From contig VZSR01000520.1 in NCBI GenBank assembly GCA_013398615.1, positions 31,893,733 to 31,957,732 on the forward strand: a stretch of DNA of 64,000 nucleotides, given 5' to 3'. This document shows positions 1 through 13,957 of the stretch, in pieces. Source of the stretch: Brachypodius melanocephalos (taxonomy: Eukaryota; Chordata; Aves; Passeriformes; Pycnonotidae). The translations under genes and the position numbers were made by a program. Every line of letters begins with the position of its first letter. The stretch's first letter is position 1. The notes under the pieces are model-generated. The model saw nothing but the letters and a program-made list of their open reading frames with translations, made no database searches and had not been told where the DNA came from.

Positions 1-3000
1 AGGGGACACAACCAGCAGAGATGATCCCAAATGACCAAAGGGATATTCCAGACCACATTGACATCATAATCGGTGTATAAGGTAGGGGAAGAAGGAGGAA
101 GGGGACCCAAATTTGTAGTGGTAGTGTTTTTCTTTCTAAGTCACCATGGTGTGCAATGGAGCCTTGCTTTCCTGCGAGTGGCTGAACATCTGCCTGTTTG
201 TGGGAAACAGTGAATTAGTTATTTTTGCTTTTGTTGTTTGAGTGGCTTTTGCTTTACTTCTCAAAATGTCTCACTTTCCGCCCTTTTACTCTTCCAATTC
301 TCTTCCTATCCCACTGAGTGAATGAGTGGCTCTGTGGGGCTTATTTGCGATCTGGGGTAAAACGATGACAATCCCTCTCTATGATTTGATTAATTGTTAT
401 TACATACATGCAAAATAGTGTTTGACATGCCCTAAAGCATCCAAACCCAAAAATCTGCACACAATTGGCAGAAGTGACAAAAGATTAAGGGGAGTCCTAT
501 GTCACTCTGGAACAACAGCTGGAGGTCAGCAGCAGATATTTCAAACGGATCACACATCTGTGTGTGCATTTGCATTGAACCCCACATGTCTTAATTTGAA
601 GGTGGAACACATCCTGCACTCAGACAAACTGAATCCCACAGCACATTTCATTCTTTTTAGATTGTCACCCTACAGTTATGAACTGCCACCTCACACACTT
701 CTCTCTTTTTTTACAAGTGAATGACAGACATGGCATTTGTCTGAATGAAAAATAAAAGCAAATTTGGGAATATCAAAATTTTTCTTGAGATAGATTTTTC
801 TTTCTCTGCCGTGTTCTGGCTACAAAGAGGACTCAGGCACAGCAAGCACAGAAAGCAGTTTATTGCAAAGGAGAATAAAAATAAGGGTTTTGAGGCCAGC
901 ATTAGGCTGTTGCTATGATTTATTTTAGCACTGAAATTCTCCAAACAATGACACTGTGCCAACTCTTTCTACAAGCATTCATTTAACACTATCAGAAAAT
1001 TGGTCCTTGCTATTTACTCTGAATTGTAGGTGAAGGTTTTTTATGTGGAAAGAGTGGGCGTAAAATATATGAAAATATTCACAATTTGTGTTACTTAAAC
1101 TCTGCTCTCAAGTAACTCTTTCAGTCTTACCTGGAGTACCATCTCTTCCAGACTCGGGGTGACAGAAATTATTCTTTTGGAATTTTAGGAAATGGTGTGT
1201 TACAGATTTTCTTCACATTTACTCAGAAGTTTAAATTTTGCAATCATGTCATAATGAATCAAAATATTTATTTTTCTGTGGCTAAAAATAGAGAAATCAA
1301 TACCAAACCAAATATCAAGGACATAAGGTATTTTTTTTCACTAATTGAGTGATTTAAAATCTAAATAATTATATCTGTATTTTTTTCCTTTTACTGTTTC
1401 TGAAAGGACAATCTTGGCTGAAAAATAACTGGTTTAATTGATTTTTTTTTTAATTTCAGGTGATATAAATTAGAAGCTTTGATATATATATTTTTGATTT
1501 TTTTTTTTTCAAAATTTTGCTGCTTTGGGAAGTTTTAAATTAGAAATATTCATAAACAGAACAATTTTGCAAATGTTTGGCAGCTTGGTGGTCATCATAG
1601 GAGGGTGGACTCTGTACTTTAGAGGTTTCTTGTCTTTCAACATGCTTTTTTGGGGGGGGTGGTGATGTGGATCTCTCTCAAGGGGAGAAAACAGAAAGAA
1701 AATGTGAACAGTGTTAAACCTAGGCCTGATTTTCATCTAATTTAGAAAAACTATTGACACAAACTAAAATCTCTTCAACAATGTGGAGGAAAACTGTTCT
1801 AGTCTATCTGAGGCAGGTCAAAGCATACAGATTTCCTTTTGTGATGTTTGATTACTATGTTGATTATGTTGGTTATTATGTTTGAGTTTAATCCCCATTG
1901 AAATACAGATGCTTTGAAAAGTTTTAACTGAGGTAAGTATGAAAATAACCTCATTCAAGTTTACCATATATAGGTGGAATAGCCTTAAAACAGCAGAATA
2001 AGAACCAGATCAATTTGTTTTTGAGGTGAAGGTCTGCACTTGGATGCAGATAGTGCCAATTAGCTGTTAAAATGCAATGTACATCTTTATGAGTCTCCAC
2101 ATTTCATTTCTGTATGTGCTAGACAGCAAAGCAGAGCTTGAAAGTCACACTCCACTTTTTCCTTTTGTTTTTGATGACAGAATTATTTAGCCAGGTTTGT
2201 CAGCTGATTTCCAGCAGAGTGATTTGGGGCTGCTGTTTTATTCCCACAGCAATCACTCAGCCATTTCATCTCTCTGCAGCTCCCTCTGTTATTACCCTCT
2301 AATGTCTGTTTTTCTTCATTTCCCCTCTTTGTGGGTGCTTCTACACATCTTCACTATCCTTTTCATTTAGATAAACTAGTAGCCATCACTGGCCACAGAT
2401 ATATTCCGTCTTCATTTTCTGTCTAGAAAGGCTCTACTTATACAGTGCTTTGGGTTTTCCATGGTCTCAAAGATGCCTAAATTCTGAATATGATACAGGG
2501 GATTCCATACCCTTCAAGAATTTAGTATTCTATTTCACAGTTTTTAAAAAGTTCATTTCCTCTCTGAAGGAGATATATTTTCATTTTGTGACTTGGGGAA
2601 GTCTGTTTGCGCATCATTTAGCAGCAAGACAGTGTGACACAAGAACAGAATACTCTGACACTATTTAATTTATTATCCTATTGCTTGAGCAATCAGTGCC
2701 ACATGAGAAAGGGAATAAACCCCATAAGGAACCTAAATATGCCTTTTGAAATTTTTAGGAAAATGCCTTTTATTTCTCAGATGGTAATACCACTTGATTT
2801 TAGAGACAAAAGCTGATAAACCCTGCTGGTTTAGTTGTAGTAATGGCCATTGTCCTGCATGAACTCTGAGCTACCTCAACTTCTCTTGTAAAAAAACTGT
2901 AATTGCTGTCTCAGATTGGTTTCTGCAATAATGGAGACTGGGATGAGACACTGCTTAGACAAAACCTTGAAACAATAGGACAGAAATCAGCCATGAGGAA

Positions 3001-3744
3001 TGCTTGGAAGACTGAAGAACTTGAGAAAGTGAACTGCCCTGGCCAAGACCCTGCTGATGGTTCCACTGGCTATTCCTGGTACTGTACTAGCCTACCACCA
3101 ACAGTTGTCAAGGCTGGATCTATAGCCTTGTTCTATGGCCTCCAGAGGCTGGTGTGTAATAACTTTCACATTTGAAAACTTTATCTAAATATTTAATCTG
3201 GAATAATATTAATAATAATAGCAACAACAATAGTAATTGCTACAATGAAAGATTTCAGTCCCATGCTTTAGTGAGATAGAAAACATGTTTATTTCTTCTT
3301 TGCAGCAGGCTTATACTTGTCTGAAGGGTATTACAACATTGCTCTCTTTGTTGCTCTTCACATGAACGAAACTCAAACTTTTCCCCTATATTTTGACCAC
3401 TGTCATTTCTCTTTAACAGAATATCTCCTAAATTCTGACAATTCTTCCAGACCTGTTTATTCCAATATGTATTCATCTGATTATGCCTGTGAGTAGGAAA
3501 ACCCTCCCACCTATCTTCTGAATGGGGCTGATTTTTTAGTGTTTTAAATCAGTTTTTCAGGATCCTTTCCATTGGATTCCTGTCTCCAGTGTGCATGAAT
3601 GCATGCAGAGGTTGGTCTTCAGGCAGTAAATTGTCTATCAGGAATCTCCTTGCTGATTTATTCTCTACCAGTTATTAAAACAATGAAGCTGGGGTAGAAG
3701 AACACGACACTGACTTCACACATACAACAAGATTCACAGGCTCA
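1..3744. other. unique AT-rich non-coding DNA
   Basis: No recognisable exon, RNA gene or transposon was found. Open frames here reach at most about 100 codons, have low-complexity or arbitrary composition and no family resemblance. Small simple-sequence patches are present: T-rich tracts near 1441-1510, a run of eight G near 1652-1659, and an AAT/AAC-rich patch at about 3201-3236. The stretch could be intergenic or intronic. Confidence 0.6.
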
Positions 3745-3815
3745 TTAAGAGCTGCTTAAGTCTAGTGGGCCGGTGTCAATGGCAGTGGTGGAACATGGGA
3801 TTGAACATTAGCTCT
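3745..3815 (-). repeat. possible MIR-like SINE relic
   Basis: The + strand reads as a decayed reverse complement of the MIR core. The best part is 3779-3805 (atggcagtggtgg, then gggattgaac), which aligns with the MIR segment that reads, in reverse, as a 'taagtggcagagctgggattcgaac'-like block. Upstream, 'ttaag...ggtgtcaatggcag' fits the adjacent 'gttaagtgac...ggtcac' part with gaps. MIR relics are ancient and known in birds. Divergence is high, so a chance match is possible. Confidence 0.4.
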
Positions 3816-6685
3816 CTTACAACCTGCACATTACTTCCTTTTCAAATTTGATCAATGCTGTTGGGAGACTTAAAATTGAGTGTTATCTTTTCTGTACAAT
3901 CTGAGTACTGTATGGGAACAATTTCAATTTAGTGGAATATCTTTTCCTCCAACAGAAGAAATAGAATGAAATTCAACTTAGTTTCAGAAAGATTAAAATA
4001 CTTGATTTATCCAATATGGTTGGGGATTTTTATGACAGCTTGTTTTGGGTTTTGCTTTTTATGGTACATTCATTTATAAATACTGTTTTAATCAAATCAC
4101 TAGTTTTGAAGTAGGCTATACCAGTTATTATCAATCAAAAACCAAAATATGAATTAAAGTGTCTGACACACTCAAATGTGTGTTTGCCTTTTAAAAGTGA
4201 TTCCCTTCACCTGTGTGGGTGGTCAAAAAACATGTTAGAGGTTTATTTCATTAGTCTTTCAATCTTCTGTCGTTCTGTGCAAACAAATTGCTCAGCCTGA
4301 TTCGTTTGGGAGATACTCAACTCCCAAAGTAAATAGTGATAGGTACTCAGGCAAATCAGAATGTTACAATTTCAGATTTCAGCAGTATGAACTACATAGT
4401 CACAATCAACTGGCTGCCAAAATAATATAAAGGTGCTTTTTTGCCTTAAATGCCCCTTCAGTATACTGTTTAATAAAAGCAATTTGTGCTGTCCATGCTG
4501 ACCTTTATGTGGTATTACCTGGTCTGCAGAGGAAGTGTGTCTGATCAACAGTTAGTTCTCAGGGATGAGAGCACCTGAACTCTTGGATACATATCCTGCT
4601 GGAATACAACCAGAACAGCCCATGACGTAGGACTATGCTCTCTTTCTGCAAATTTATTGATGACTTGTTTAGAAAACTGTCCTTATTGCTCTGAATACTT
4701 TTCTAATCTGAATAACTTCTAAGTAAACTCTATATGTAATTGTACAGTAAGCTTTATAGTGGCATTGCTAGGAAGACAGAGGGAAGAGGATAGGAAACAA
4801 ACAATTATGAAATAAATACCTGAAAAAGAACTATCAAATAAATACTTGATCCTTTCAAGGAGAACAAAGGTTTCTGCTATCATAGCTAAACAGCAAAGAT
4901 TTATTTCATCTTGTAAACTCCAAAAATCCTGTTTTATTAGAGGCTTTTAATATTTTTTATTCATTTGGGACGACTTTCAATGATACTAGAAAAGAATACA
5001 TGGGACCAAAAGAAAAGTAAAACATGTTCATATTAGTTTTAGCCTTTTTATTTTCTTCCTCATTTAAGCTTTAAAGAGCATATTTCAAACCGCACTTACC
5101 TGAAGCACCAAACTGGTCATCAGTGCATTCACTGTCCATTGCAGCCTTTTCACTCATGGATTCAGCTGGTTAAGCTGATCAGAATGAACTATTAAAAGTA
5201 TACCTGCAGATTTTATGTACAGAATTTTTCAAGCGTTTAAGCAATTTCAACCAACTTTCTACAAGCATTTAAGATAAACATCATATTTCAGAAGTCCTGG
5301 CTGAAGTAAAGCAGGATCTACGATCCTGTTTGATGACATGGTAAGAAGAAAATTATTCTGATAAGGCAGGAACTGCAGACCCTGAGTCAAAAATTACTCA
5401 GCCTTCATCTTCCAGGTTTCTCATAAATTTTTATCCTACTTGATATTTTCAGCTTGATGCCGAACACCCGATCAATCAATTTCTGTATTTTCTCCTTCCT
5501 TTCAAATACAATTCAGATGAGAGCAAAAGGTCGGAAAGTAAGTAGGAAGTTTAAGATAACATTTGTCATAAAACTTTATAAAATATTCACCTGTGTTGTT
5601 AATCTAGAAGGGAAATGGAGGTTGGGTCTCCCTGTGTCTGAAGTTGCACATATTCTTCATTGATTCATATATACCTGAGAAACGGAGGTGAAATCTTGAC
5701 TCTTCATGTTCAGCAAGGTATTTGACCTTTCATTTCTCCACTTTCACATCTGAAAAAAAGGAAAAAAAAAAAAGATTCTGCCTCCATTTTTGTGTACTAA
5801 TTTGAAATCCACAGGAGTAAATCGTCATTCCAAATCCTACAGATTATTTTACGTCATATTACAAAACATACAGTAAAAGCAGAAAATTGTCTGAGGTGCT
5901 TTCCTGCTGATATTTTGAGCTAAGTGTGTGTCCTAAATTCTTCCTAGTATTTGAGCAGAGCGTTGCTCCTCAGGGAACCCTGCTGCCTCTCTTTGTGATG
6001 TTATGGATCCTGTTACAGAAAAGATATGGCCAAATACACACAAGTTATCTAAAATTTCTTTTCTTTTATGTACATCCAAATCTTCAATTAAACTGTATAT
6101 GTAATATGCATAGTTAGCACAAATAGCTGAAAATTTGAAACACTTCAGCTAATGAAATACATTGGTGCAATATTATTTCGATCATCACTAAGTGACCTCT
6201 CACTTCCTTGGTTTCTCTGAAGTTTACGTTTGCTAAGTCTTAGAATCTATGAGAGATTCTTGAGGAGAAAAGAACAGAATCTTATACTGGATTACTTGTA
6301 CCGAAGTGACTTATTTGTATATTTGATTATTCATGTTTATTATTTTCAAAGTTAATATTGGGAAACTGAAGGCTGGGACTACTTTTGCAATATCCTTCCA
6401 TTTCAGGTATGGAATTTCATTAAACCTTGAATTATTTTCCTGGATTGTAACACCTTTTTGGTTTGGATGCATTGTTTGTAGTTCCATGATGGCTTTTATG
6501 GGCCTCATTTGCACTTCTGCATTGTAATTTTAGCTTTGTCTGATAAGAAACCATATAATATTCTTGATCTTTTGTGCACTTTACATACAGATAAACTGTG
6601 AGCAAAAGAAAGAGCCAGTCATGACAAAAGATAAATTTCAACAAGTTCCAGTAAAATTGGTTCTAGCTGTCATTCTTCTTAAGAG
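3816..6685. other. unique AT-rich non-coding DNA
   Basis: No gene, RNA or convincing repeat is visible. The only simple sequence is an A-rich patch around 5753-5773. Frames of 60-70 codons near 5.45, 5.93 and 6.33 kb occur on both strands and look like chance ORFs of AT-rich DNA. Confidence 0.6.
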
Positions 6686-6689
6686 GGTC

Positions 6690-6776
6690 CAATGTGCCTA
6701 TAATGCCTGAACAAGATGAGGTGCTTGTCACTGCAGAGGGCTTACAAATCCTGTAGTGTAATTCTGTGATCCCTCT
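6690..6776 (+). repeat. possible CR1 LINE 3' tail (very decayed)
   Basis: The block around 6704-6774 runs 'aagatgaggtgcttgtcactgcagagg' and ends 'gtaattctgtgatcc'. CR1 elements end in a 'gactagatgacctccagaggtcc'-like stretch followed by attctgtgat units, so the order and spacing fit a + strand CR1 end. Individual matches are poor and no upstream ORF2 remnant is visible. Confidence 0.33.
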
Positions 6777-9065
6777 ACGTCATTTTATGTTTTCAGGGTG
6801 ACATGCAGTCTGCATATTCTAAGCATATATATTATAATAACTGCTAATTTTTATATTGAATTTAGAAGCAAAAGAAGTTTCTTCTGCTGGGACAGACACT
6901 GTTGAAAAATCACTTACAAATTCCACAGATTTTATATTTCTTTAGGTTTTCTATTTTTTTGAGGAAGCTCTCATAATCCCAGATGAAATATCAGCAAGGT
7001 GCAGCTCTATGCACAAAAAAGCAGTGTCATTGAGCAACCTTCTGAATGCTAAATAGCAGTTTCTGAAAACAGAAATCCAAAGGGTTTCTCCAAAATTTGT
7101 GAATTCTGATCAGAATATAATGAAATTACATAAGCCTGTCCTACAGTTAAATGTGACTAAACTACTGCACTTGACATACTTTGCCCACTTTTTTTTTTTT
7201 TTTGCAATAACAAATCTTCCATACGTGGTTAACAACAAATTTATAAGCATCAGCCGGAATGTATTCCCCAGGAGAACCTGAGGTGTGACTCTGATTGCTA
7301 TACGAAGGCAGCCTCACATATCTGGGCTTTAAAAAAAGCCAGCATATTTTCCTGCACTAAAAATTGGATATGTATTAATTCTGCTTAAACTGTAATTGCA
7401 CCAGTGTGTGCAAATATTCAAAATGGGTTGTACAAGGGTGTTACATCATATAGACTTTACATAGCCAATCACTTAGACAAAGCCAACAGCTTTAATTAGC
7501 CCAATTCAGTAATAAAGTCACAGTTACTGGGGCTTGCAAAATATATAAGGCACTTCACATTTCAAATACTGAAATGAAACTAACAGAGTTCAGGTGATGA
7601 ATAAGATTTATTCCAGAAGTTAAAATCAAGATAACTCGTCTTGAAAAATAAACTTCCTTTCCTGTTGAAATTAATTTTAAAATTTTTTCCACTTTTTTAA
7701 AATTAATTCAGTTTTACATTAGATATTCATCTGACTTTCTGTTCCTACATTTCTCCAAAACACAACCATAAGATAAAATCATTCTATAATCAATTTTCTG
7801 CCTCAGTTTGGGAAAACAAATGAAAAATCCAACATAGGCATTTTAAATATCGACAGAATACAATTTTTTTATTACACTATTTTCAACAGCTAGAGGAAGT
7901 TTATCCCTTATTTAAGCAGACCACCTTAATTAACTTAAACAGATGATTAATGTTTTAAAAATGCTTTTGAATTGTTGAAGATGGAGTTTTTGTCCTGTGG
8001 AAATGATTGATAAAATTCTACTGTAACATTTGGTGATCCATTCAGTGGGTTTGATCCAAAGGGCCAATGAGCGACTGATAGCAGATGGATAAATCTCAGT
8101 GACCAGCTTCCCAGTGTGTGGATGCAGCAAAAAGAAATAGGAGTGATGCACAAAACTTAAAAATAATATTTAAAGTTTCAATACATGTATTGTATTTTGC
8201 TCAATATTTTATTTTTGCTCTTATTTAGCTATGATTCCTCTTTGTTTGGAAACCACATCTGTTATGACAAGCTACAAAACATCCACTAGATTATAACTAA
8301 GGATGCTACAGGTCAGGGCTGGGAATAAACCAGAGCTGGAGTAGAATGTTCTGTGTTCTACTAAATGCTCAAGAATGCAACTCACTAATTTTCCGTGTGT
8401 GATTTCGTTCATTTGATAATATTTCTGCTATTCTAATTAAGGGTTTAAATCAAAAGCATATTGGGATTTATTTAAATTTTGGGGGGGGGTTAGGTGCTTT
8501 GCGGACAGGATGTTTTAATCATCCAGCATAGCTTCAACTTTGTTAAGAATATGAAAACAGAAAGATAAGGAGGTAAAATATAATTTGTAGAAACAAATCT
8601 TATAAACATGCAAGCATATACCCATAGGTTATGGGATGGTAAAAAAAAAATATTGACTTAAATTTCATAATATTTTAAAAAATTGATTACTGAAGTTTAG
8701 GAAAACAGGCACAAAAATCAAAGAAAGCTGACTTCAGAGATTTAACTGAATAGCTATTGGAACTAACAATGAAAAGGTATTAGGAAAAGTAGAAAGAAGG
8801 ACAGCTAGACCTCATCAAGGTTCAAATGCAGAACAGTATATTTAATTTTTTATACTAATGGATTGGGACAAGTAAATTAGAAAAACTGAAATATTAGATC
8901 CACATTATTCTGATTATTATAAAGCAGCTACATAAATATTTTTTACTTTAAAGAAGGAAAATATCTGCCACAAATATTTGATATGAAGACAGTCTTTCCA
9001 AATGACAGTTCCAGGGCTATGATGTTACTTGAGACATGTAGGTTAATCTGGTAAACTTTTACAGG
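6777..9065. other. unique AT-rich non-coding DNA with small homopolymers
   Basis: No gene or clear repeat is present. A T15 tract lies at 7189-7203 and a run of nine G near 8480-8488. The section around 8025-8075, reading 'ttcagtgggtttgatccaaagggcc', faintly resembles old CR1/L3-type 3' sequence but is too short to call. Confidence 0.55.
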
Positions 9066-9103
9066 GATCAGACATCTGTAAGATCAGACATCTGTAAGAT
9101 CAG
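9066..9103 (+). repeat. 16-bp tandem repeat, about 2.4 copies
   Basis: The unit gatcagacatctgtaa occurs at 9066-9081 and again, identical, at 9082-9097, followed by a partial third copy (gatcag). Identity of the two full copies suggests a recent local duplication. It lies 35 bp upstream of the perfect hairpin at 9139-9171. Confidence 0.9.
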
Positions 9104-9138
9104 GCTGTATGCAGAACAGCCTGGAAGCTCACATGAAA

Positions 9139-9171
9139 TTTTGTCATGCCCAACAGATGGGCATGACAAAA
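9139..9171. repeat. perfect 14-bp inverted repeat (hairpin)
   Basis: The left arm TTTTGTCATGCCCA (9139-9152) is the exact reverse complement of the right arm TGGGCATGACAAAA (9158-9171). The loop is five bases, acaga. The stem does not extend beyond 14 pairs. A fully matched stem of this length with a short loop is uncommon by chance in one window. It is too short for a miRNA precursor and no transposon context is visible. Confidence 0.9.
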
Positions 9172-12100
9172 ATGCCAAATAGGCGTTTTGCTATTTGCTG
9201 CTGGGTGTAGCTCGAAAAACTCAATGAAAATTCTTCAAGGACAAATTATCCCACAGATGTTTGTGAACTGATAGAACCTTCAAAAATTAAAAAAGGAGTA
9301 TTTTTTTCTATAAGCAATTAGCTGTGTTTGTTCCTTCCTCCTACCAAAAGAGAGAGAAAGAGTGTGAAATTTAGATGTTAACTGTTTTCTGTAAAATATG
9401 AACATGCCTTCAATGATGAAAAAATATAAGCAGTAAATAGTACATCATAGAAAGGAAATGAGACAGAGAAAATATAATGCAAAAAGCATGAAGGAAACAG
9501 AACACCTTCATAAGTGTATACTGAAAAGGTAATATATACTGATATCAATACTCTAATAATAGAATTTTGAATGATAATACAAAAATGCAAACATGACTTT
9601 GTTCCAACATGGATTAATCAGATTTCACCTACCTTTCTGTTCTTTCAACTCACAGAGAATTTACTGCTTTTCTGGATAGAATACTATTTTTTTTCCTGCT
9701 AGAATAAATGCTGTTGCCTGGCTGTTAAAGCTACCCTCAAGAAGCTGTTTAGTTTTCAAAATACAAACCTACCAGATTCAGAACTATATCTTCTGTGAAA
9801 GGAGTTAGGCACTCCTAATGTATCCTTCTGCTGAGGACTGTGCACTCCCTTCACAAACAAATCAATTTTAAGCTTGTCAAGAGATATTTGATTCAACCAT
9901 ACACAGAAGAATATGTGACCTGAACTGGAAGAATAGGAAAGAGTTGCTTGGAGGGTTTTTTTTTTTTTTAAATTATATGTATAGGAATAAGATAATAAAT
10001 ATTGCAAAAAAAAAATACAAAAAAGTTTGGATTTAATTGTTTTTCCCTTTTATATTTTTTATTTCACAAAAAGCCTAAGCTATAGATTTCTACTTTCATG
10101 TGGAAGGCATTGAAATCTATCTCTAACTGTAGTTGTCTTCAAGTGTGGTACTGATCATAAATTAGACATTTCCAGAACATTATAACAGAAATCAAATCTT
10201 GCAACTGGTGAATTATTTAAAAGCATTAAAACACTCTATTTTGTTTAGATGACACTTTTAGATGGCTTGTTTACTAGTAAGAGGACCACATCCTAGAAAA
10301 ATCATAGGTTATTTGAATATATTATATTTTTTGCACATCCACAAGCTTTGTGTTGCACCATTATAGTTTTGTTTGTGATAGTGCTAAGAGGTGAAGGAAC
10401 ATGGGAGCTGGAATTTCATTTAACAGTGAAGTTTCTAAATGTGACTTTATTGCAGAAGCAACTGCAGCTAAATAACCTTAGTGACAACCTGCTGGGCAAA
10501 CACTCTTTAGGAGACCTGAAGCTCATTTACACTAAGGCCCTTTTCTTGGCAGTGGTATGGATTGGGAACCTTAAGACATGGTAAGAACAATTTTAAAGCC
10601 ACTTTACATAGCCAGAGCAAACCAAGAGGGCTAAAGATAAATGAAAATTAAGATCCAAGTGTTCTATGAGTCAACCCACTTCTCACAGCATCCCTGATAG
10701 AGTAAGCAATTGCTTTTTAAATAAAATATACCAAATGCTTCTGGTTTTTAAAGCTTACTTCATCAATGAAAATCTAGAAAGGAAAATGAAAGAAAAATCT
10801 ACAGAAAAGCTACAGCTAGTTTTTTTAGCACAGTTGACCAACTATCAAACAAATGGAGGCTTTCTGAAATTGGAGCTTCATTTCTGATTCAATGATTACT
10901 CTTCTAAGCTCAATAAATAAACATTTAGCCTCTAATAGAAGACACCTTTCTTCACCTTGTAAAACTCATGTAAAAAATAAGTTTAGAAGAGCACAAACAG
11001 GGAGTAGTGCAATACAACATTTTCCCAACCTCTCTTTCTGTTCGTCGTGCTCTATTGGTCGCGTATCTTTATGCATTACACATCCTCTTTCACAGACAAT
11101 CTGCACTATCTGACAGTAAACAGGGTATTTTATCCCTGATTAAAATGTTTAGCTTTCCTATTTCTTTCTAATATTTTGTAATTTTTTTTTGTTTGTTGGT
11201 TAGTTAGTTAGTTAGTTAGTTGGATTGTTTTTTGTTTGAGAGGGGTGGTGAAGGGGAGGGAGGTATTAATCACCAGTGAAGAATGTCAACCAGGTTTAAC
11301 TGCTTCTTTTTTAAGCATCAGTAGCTGATTGGGTGACAATCACAAAGATCTCATCTTTTCAACAGCTATTGCATAATGAAAGAGAATATTTACTGGGTTT
11401 TTTTGCCATAAAACTTTTTGTATTCAAGATTGATAAAAAAACTTTTCAAATTTTTGACACCAGAGAATTATAGAAGTATATGCTTCTTGAATTTAAAGGA
11501 AACTTTTTACAAGAAATATGAGAAAATTAGAACAGTTTGAAAGAATTTGTGGTCTTTGAGGTAGTCATGAAATTAAACAGAACAGAACAAACCAGAAAAG
11601 ACTGGAAGAGTGGAAAACAGTGGAAAACAGCATGAGCTGGGAGATAAGACCACACTGGTTCATGGCAGATTTTTTTTATTTGCTAGATTTCAAAAGGAAG
11701 ATGGCAGGGCAAGTCATCAGTGGAAATCCAATGCCAGTTGTTTAAATAATTGCACGAAAAGCATTGAGGCCTTTAGAGTGCAGTCATTTATTCATACCAT
11801 AACTGTTCTATTTAGGCCAATTTTCACACAACTGTGTTCTTGTTTCGTACAGTGTTTTATGAAAGTCAAAACTACAACAAGAGGAAGTGGCAAACTGAGA
11901 CCCAGTTGCATATACCCAAAGACACTTATAAGTTAAAACAAAGAAGAAAAAGTGGTTTCCTCTCATTTGGGAGTGAAAACCAATACCGACTAAGATCTGA
12001 ATAAGAAATAGTGAACGAAATATGTTAGGATTTTCCAAACAGTTGATCTTCATGCAGATAGCACAGCTTAGACCCCTTCAGACCTCTTGAGATCTTTCTG

Positions 12101-12564
12101 TGTAACTAATCAGTCTAATGTAAAGTTCAAATAAATTAAGAAAAAATATATATACTTTGAACTATAGACTGTTATAATTAGAGAGGTGAAATAGATTTAT
12201 TAAGACTACTGAAAGACGCAACAAAGAATTATTATCAGAAAAAAAACATTATATATGCCTTCCCTTAATGCAACTTATGCCAGTATATAATGTTTTTAAT
12301 ACAATGTCTTTGAAAATTAAATAAGGCAGAAATACCTCATGGGCAATATGATCAAATAATACAAGAAAAACCTCATATAAAATAACACGTAATATATGTC
12401 TGTTACATACAATATAGAGACATATCACCTAGTCCATATAATAAACAGGTCAGGAATAATTTTGCATAAAAGAAATGTGTTTATAAGTGTGATAAAAACT
12501 GTAGATTGCGGGAAAAGTTATTCAAAAAAAGAATGAAGATAGTAAGCTATCTTAAGGACAAGCA

Positions 12565-12567
<3 letters not shown>
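9172..12567. other. unique AT-rich non-coding DNA
   Basis: No gene or recognisable transposon is seen. A T14 tract occupies 9956-9969 and an A9 tract lies near 10006-10014. Frames at 10348-10584, 10666-10887 and 11610-11936 (78, 73 and 108 codons) do not resemble known proteins and lack supporting features. Confidence 0.55.
11199..11221 (+). repeat. (GTTA)n microsatellite, about 5.7 copies
   Basis: Five perfect GTTA units run from 11199 and end in GTT at 11221, within a T/G-rich stretch. The unit is tetranucleotide and is not the telomeric TTAGGG motif. Confidence 0.9.

Positions 12568-12611
<44 letters not shown>
12568..12611 (+). repeat. poly(A) tract, 44 bases
   Basis: An uninterrupted run of A spans 12568-12611. 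The preceding DNA (to 12567) holds no recognisable mRNA, SINE or LINE, and no target-site duplication of the downstream cctgctacttg was found upstream. It may be the tail of an unrecognised retroposed sequence or slippage growth of a shorter A run. Confidence 0.9.
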
Positions 12612-12615
<4 letters not shown>

Positions 12616-13957
12616 CTACTTGCAATAATAGCAGCCCAAATATCTGTCTTGGAACAGTTCCACGTTGGCTTTCTTGACAATTAATTTGACATATAAGTAA
12701 TTTGGATTGTCTCATTGTTAACCATTCCACCTTCATAAGTCTCTGTAAATGAACATGATGAGACAAAACGTTTTATGAGGAATACATAATTTTCAATAAC
12801 ATTCTTGAAAAATTTTCAGGTCTCTTTATGTTCTGAAATTATTTCCTTTTATTTATTGTCAAATCACTGAAAGATATTTTTATGCAAATATCATAGGTTT
12901 AATTCAATAATTGCCACCTAACAGAGGAGAATATTAGGAATTATTAGTTCTCTTAAATCCTGATGTAGTTTTCCTTTAATTTTAACAGGGAATATTTTCT
13001 CTCCCTAATATTTGAAACTGACAGCTGTGTACATACCTGCAGTTTATCAATTTGTGGTTAACTCAGTTAAAATTAAAAACTTTGGAAACTTTTCTGAACT
13101 GACCTCAGCATTTGTTTGCCCTGCAGACCTCAACTAATAAAACTTAATCCAGCCCCAGGCTGAAGGTGGTGTGAAAATTGGAGCAGCCCTGGGCATGATG
13201 ATTCTGAAAACTGCTGTTTTATCATGGTTTCCTCTTGGCCCCAGGAGACAGCCACTCATGGACCGTCTGTGAGAGAATTTGGAAGCTGCTAATAGCAGCT
13301 CGTGTAGACTTTATGTTTTGTAACTCACTCAGACACTTTCTGTATCAGTATATGTTGGATTATTTATAATGAAAGCTCTATGATTATGATTAAAGTCGTA
13401 AGGAGGGAAGGAGTAGCTCAGAATAAACAGTTTTTTAGTTAATGAAGATAGACCTTGTTATAGCTCTTAAATAAAAGAACACAATCTGAGGAAGACTGAG
13501 ATCTTCATTCACATATGACTCAAAAAGTTCAGACTACTCACATTACTGTGACAGATATTCTCATAGACTTCTACATTTTATATCTTTGCTTTCTCCTATC
13601 AATTTCAAATGAATGCTATTTTTGCTTAAGAAATATCTCATTTATATTTTGCAATCTCAAATTCTCTAAAAGACAGACGATGCCTGTGCTCAGTCAGTAA
13701 TTAATATGCAATTGTGGTAACCAATGGCTATGGGAACTGCAGAATTCTACCCTGGATTATGTACAGGCAAAAGACATAGGACCATAAAAATTGAGTTAGG
13801 GAAGAAGATGGGAGACAGGAATTAGGGGAAGTGCAGCAAGTCATATGAACATAACAAATGCAGAGAATTATTCTTCTTTTTTGCCTTCCTGGGCAAAGCA
13901 ATTCCTGTGATTAGTGAATCTTCTGTCCAACAGGATTGTGAGATACTGAAATGGTAA

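Noticed and set aside
8025..8075. L3/CR1-like phrase around gggtttgatccaaagggcc
   Set aside because: A single weak block; neighbouring parts do not align.
11199..11221. Possible interstitial telomere repeat
   Set aside because: The unit is GTTA, not TTAGGG.
11555..11562. tgaggtag, the let-7 seed
   Set aside because: The remaining let-7 sequence is absent and there is no hairpin.
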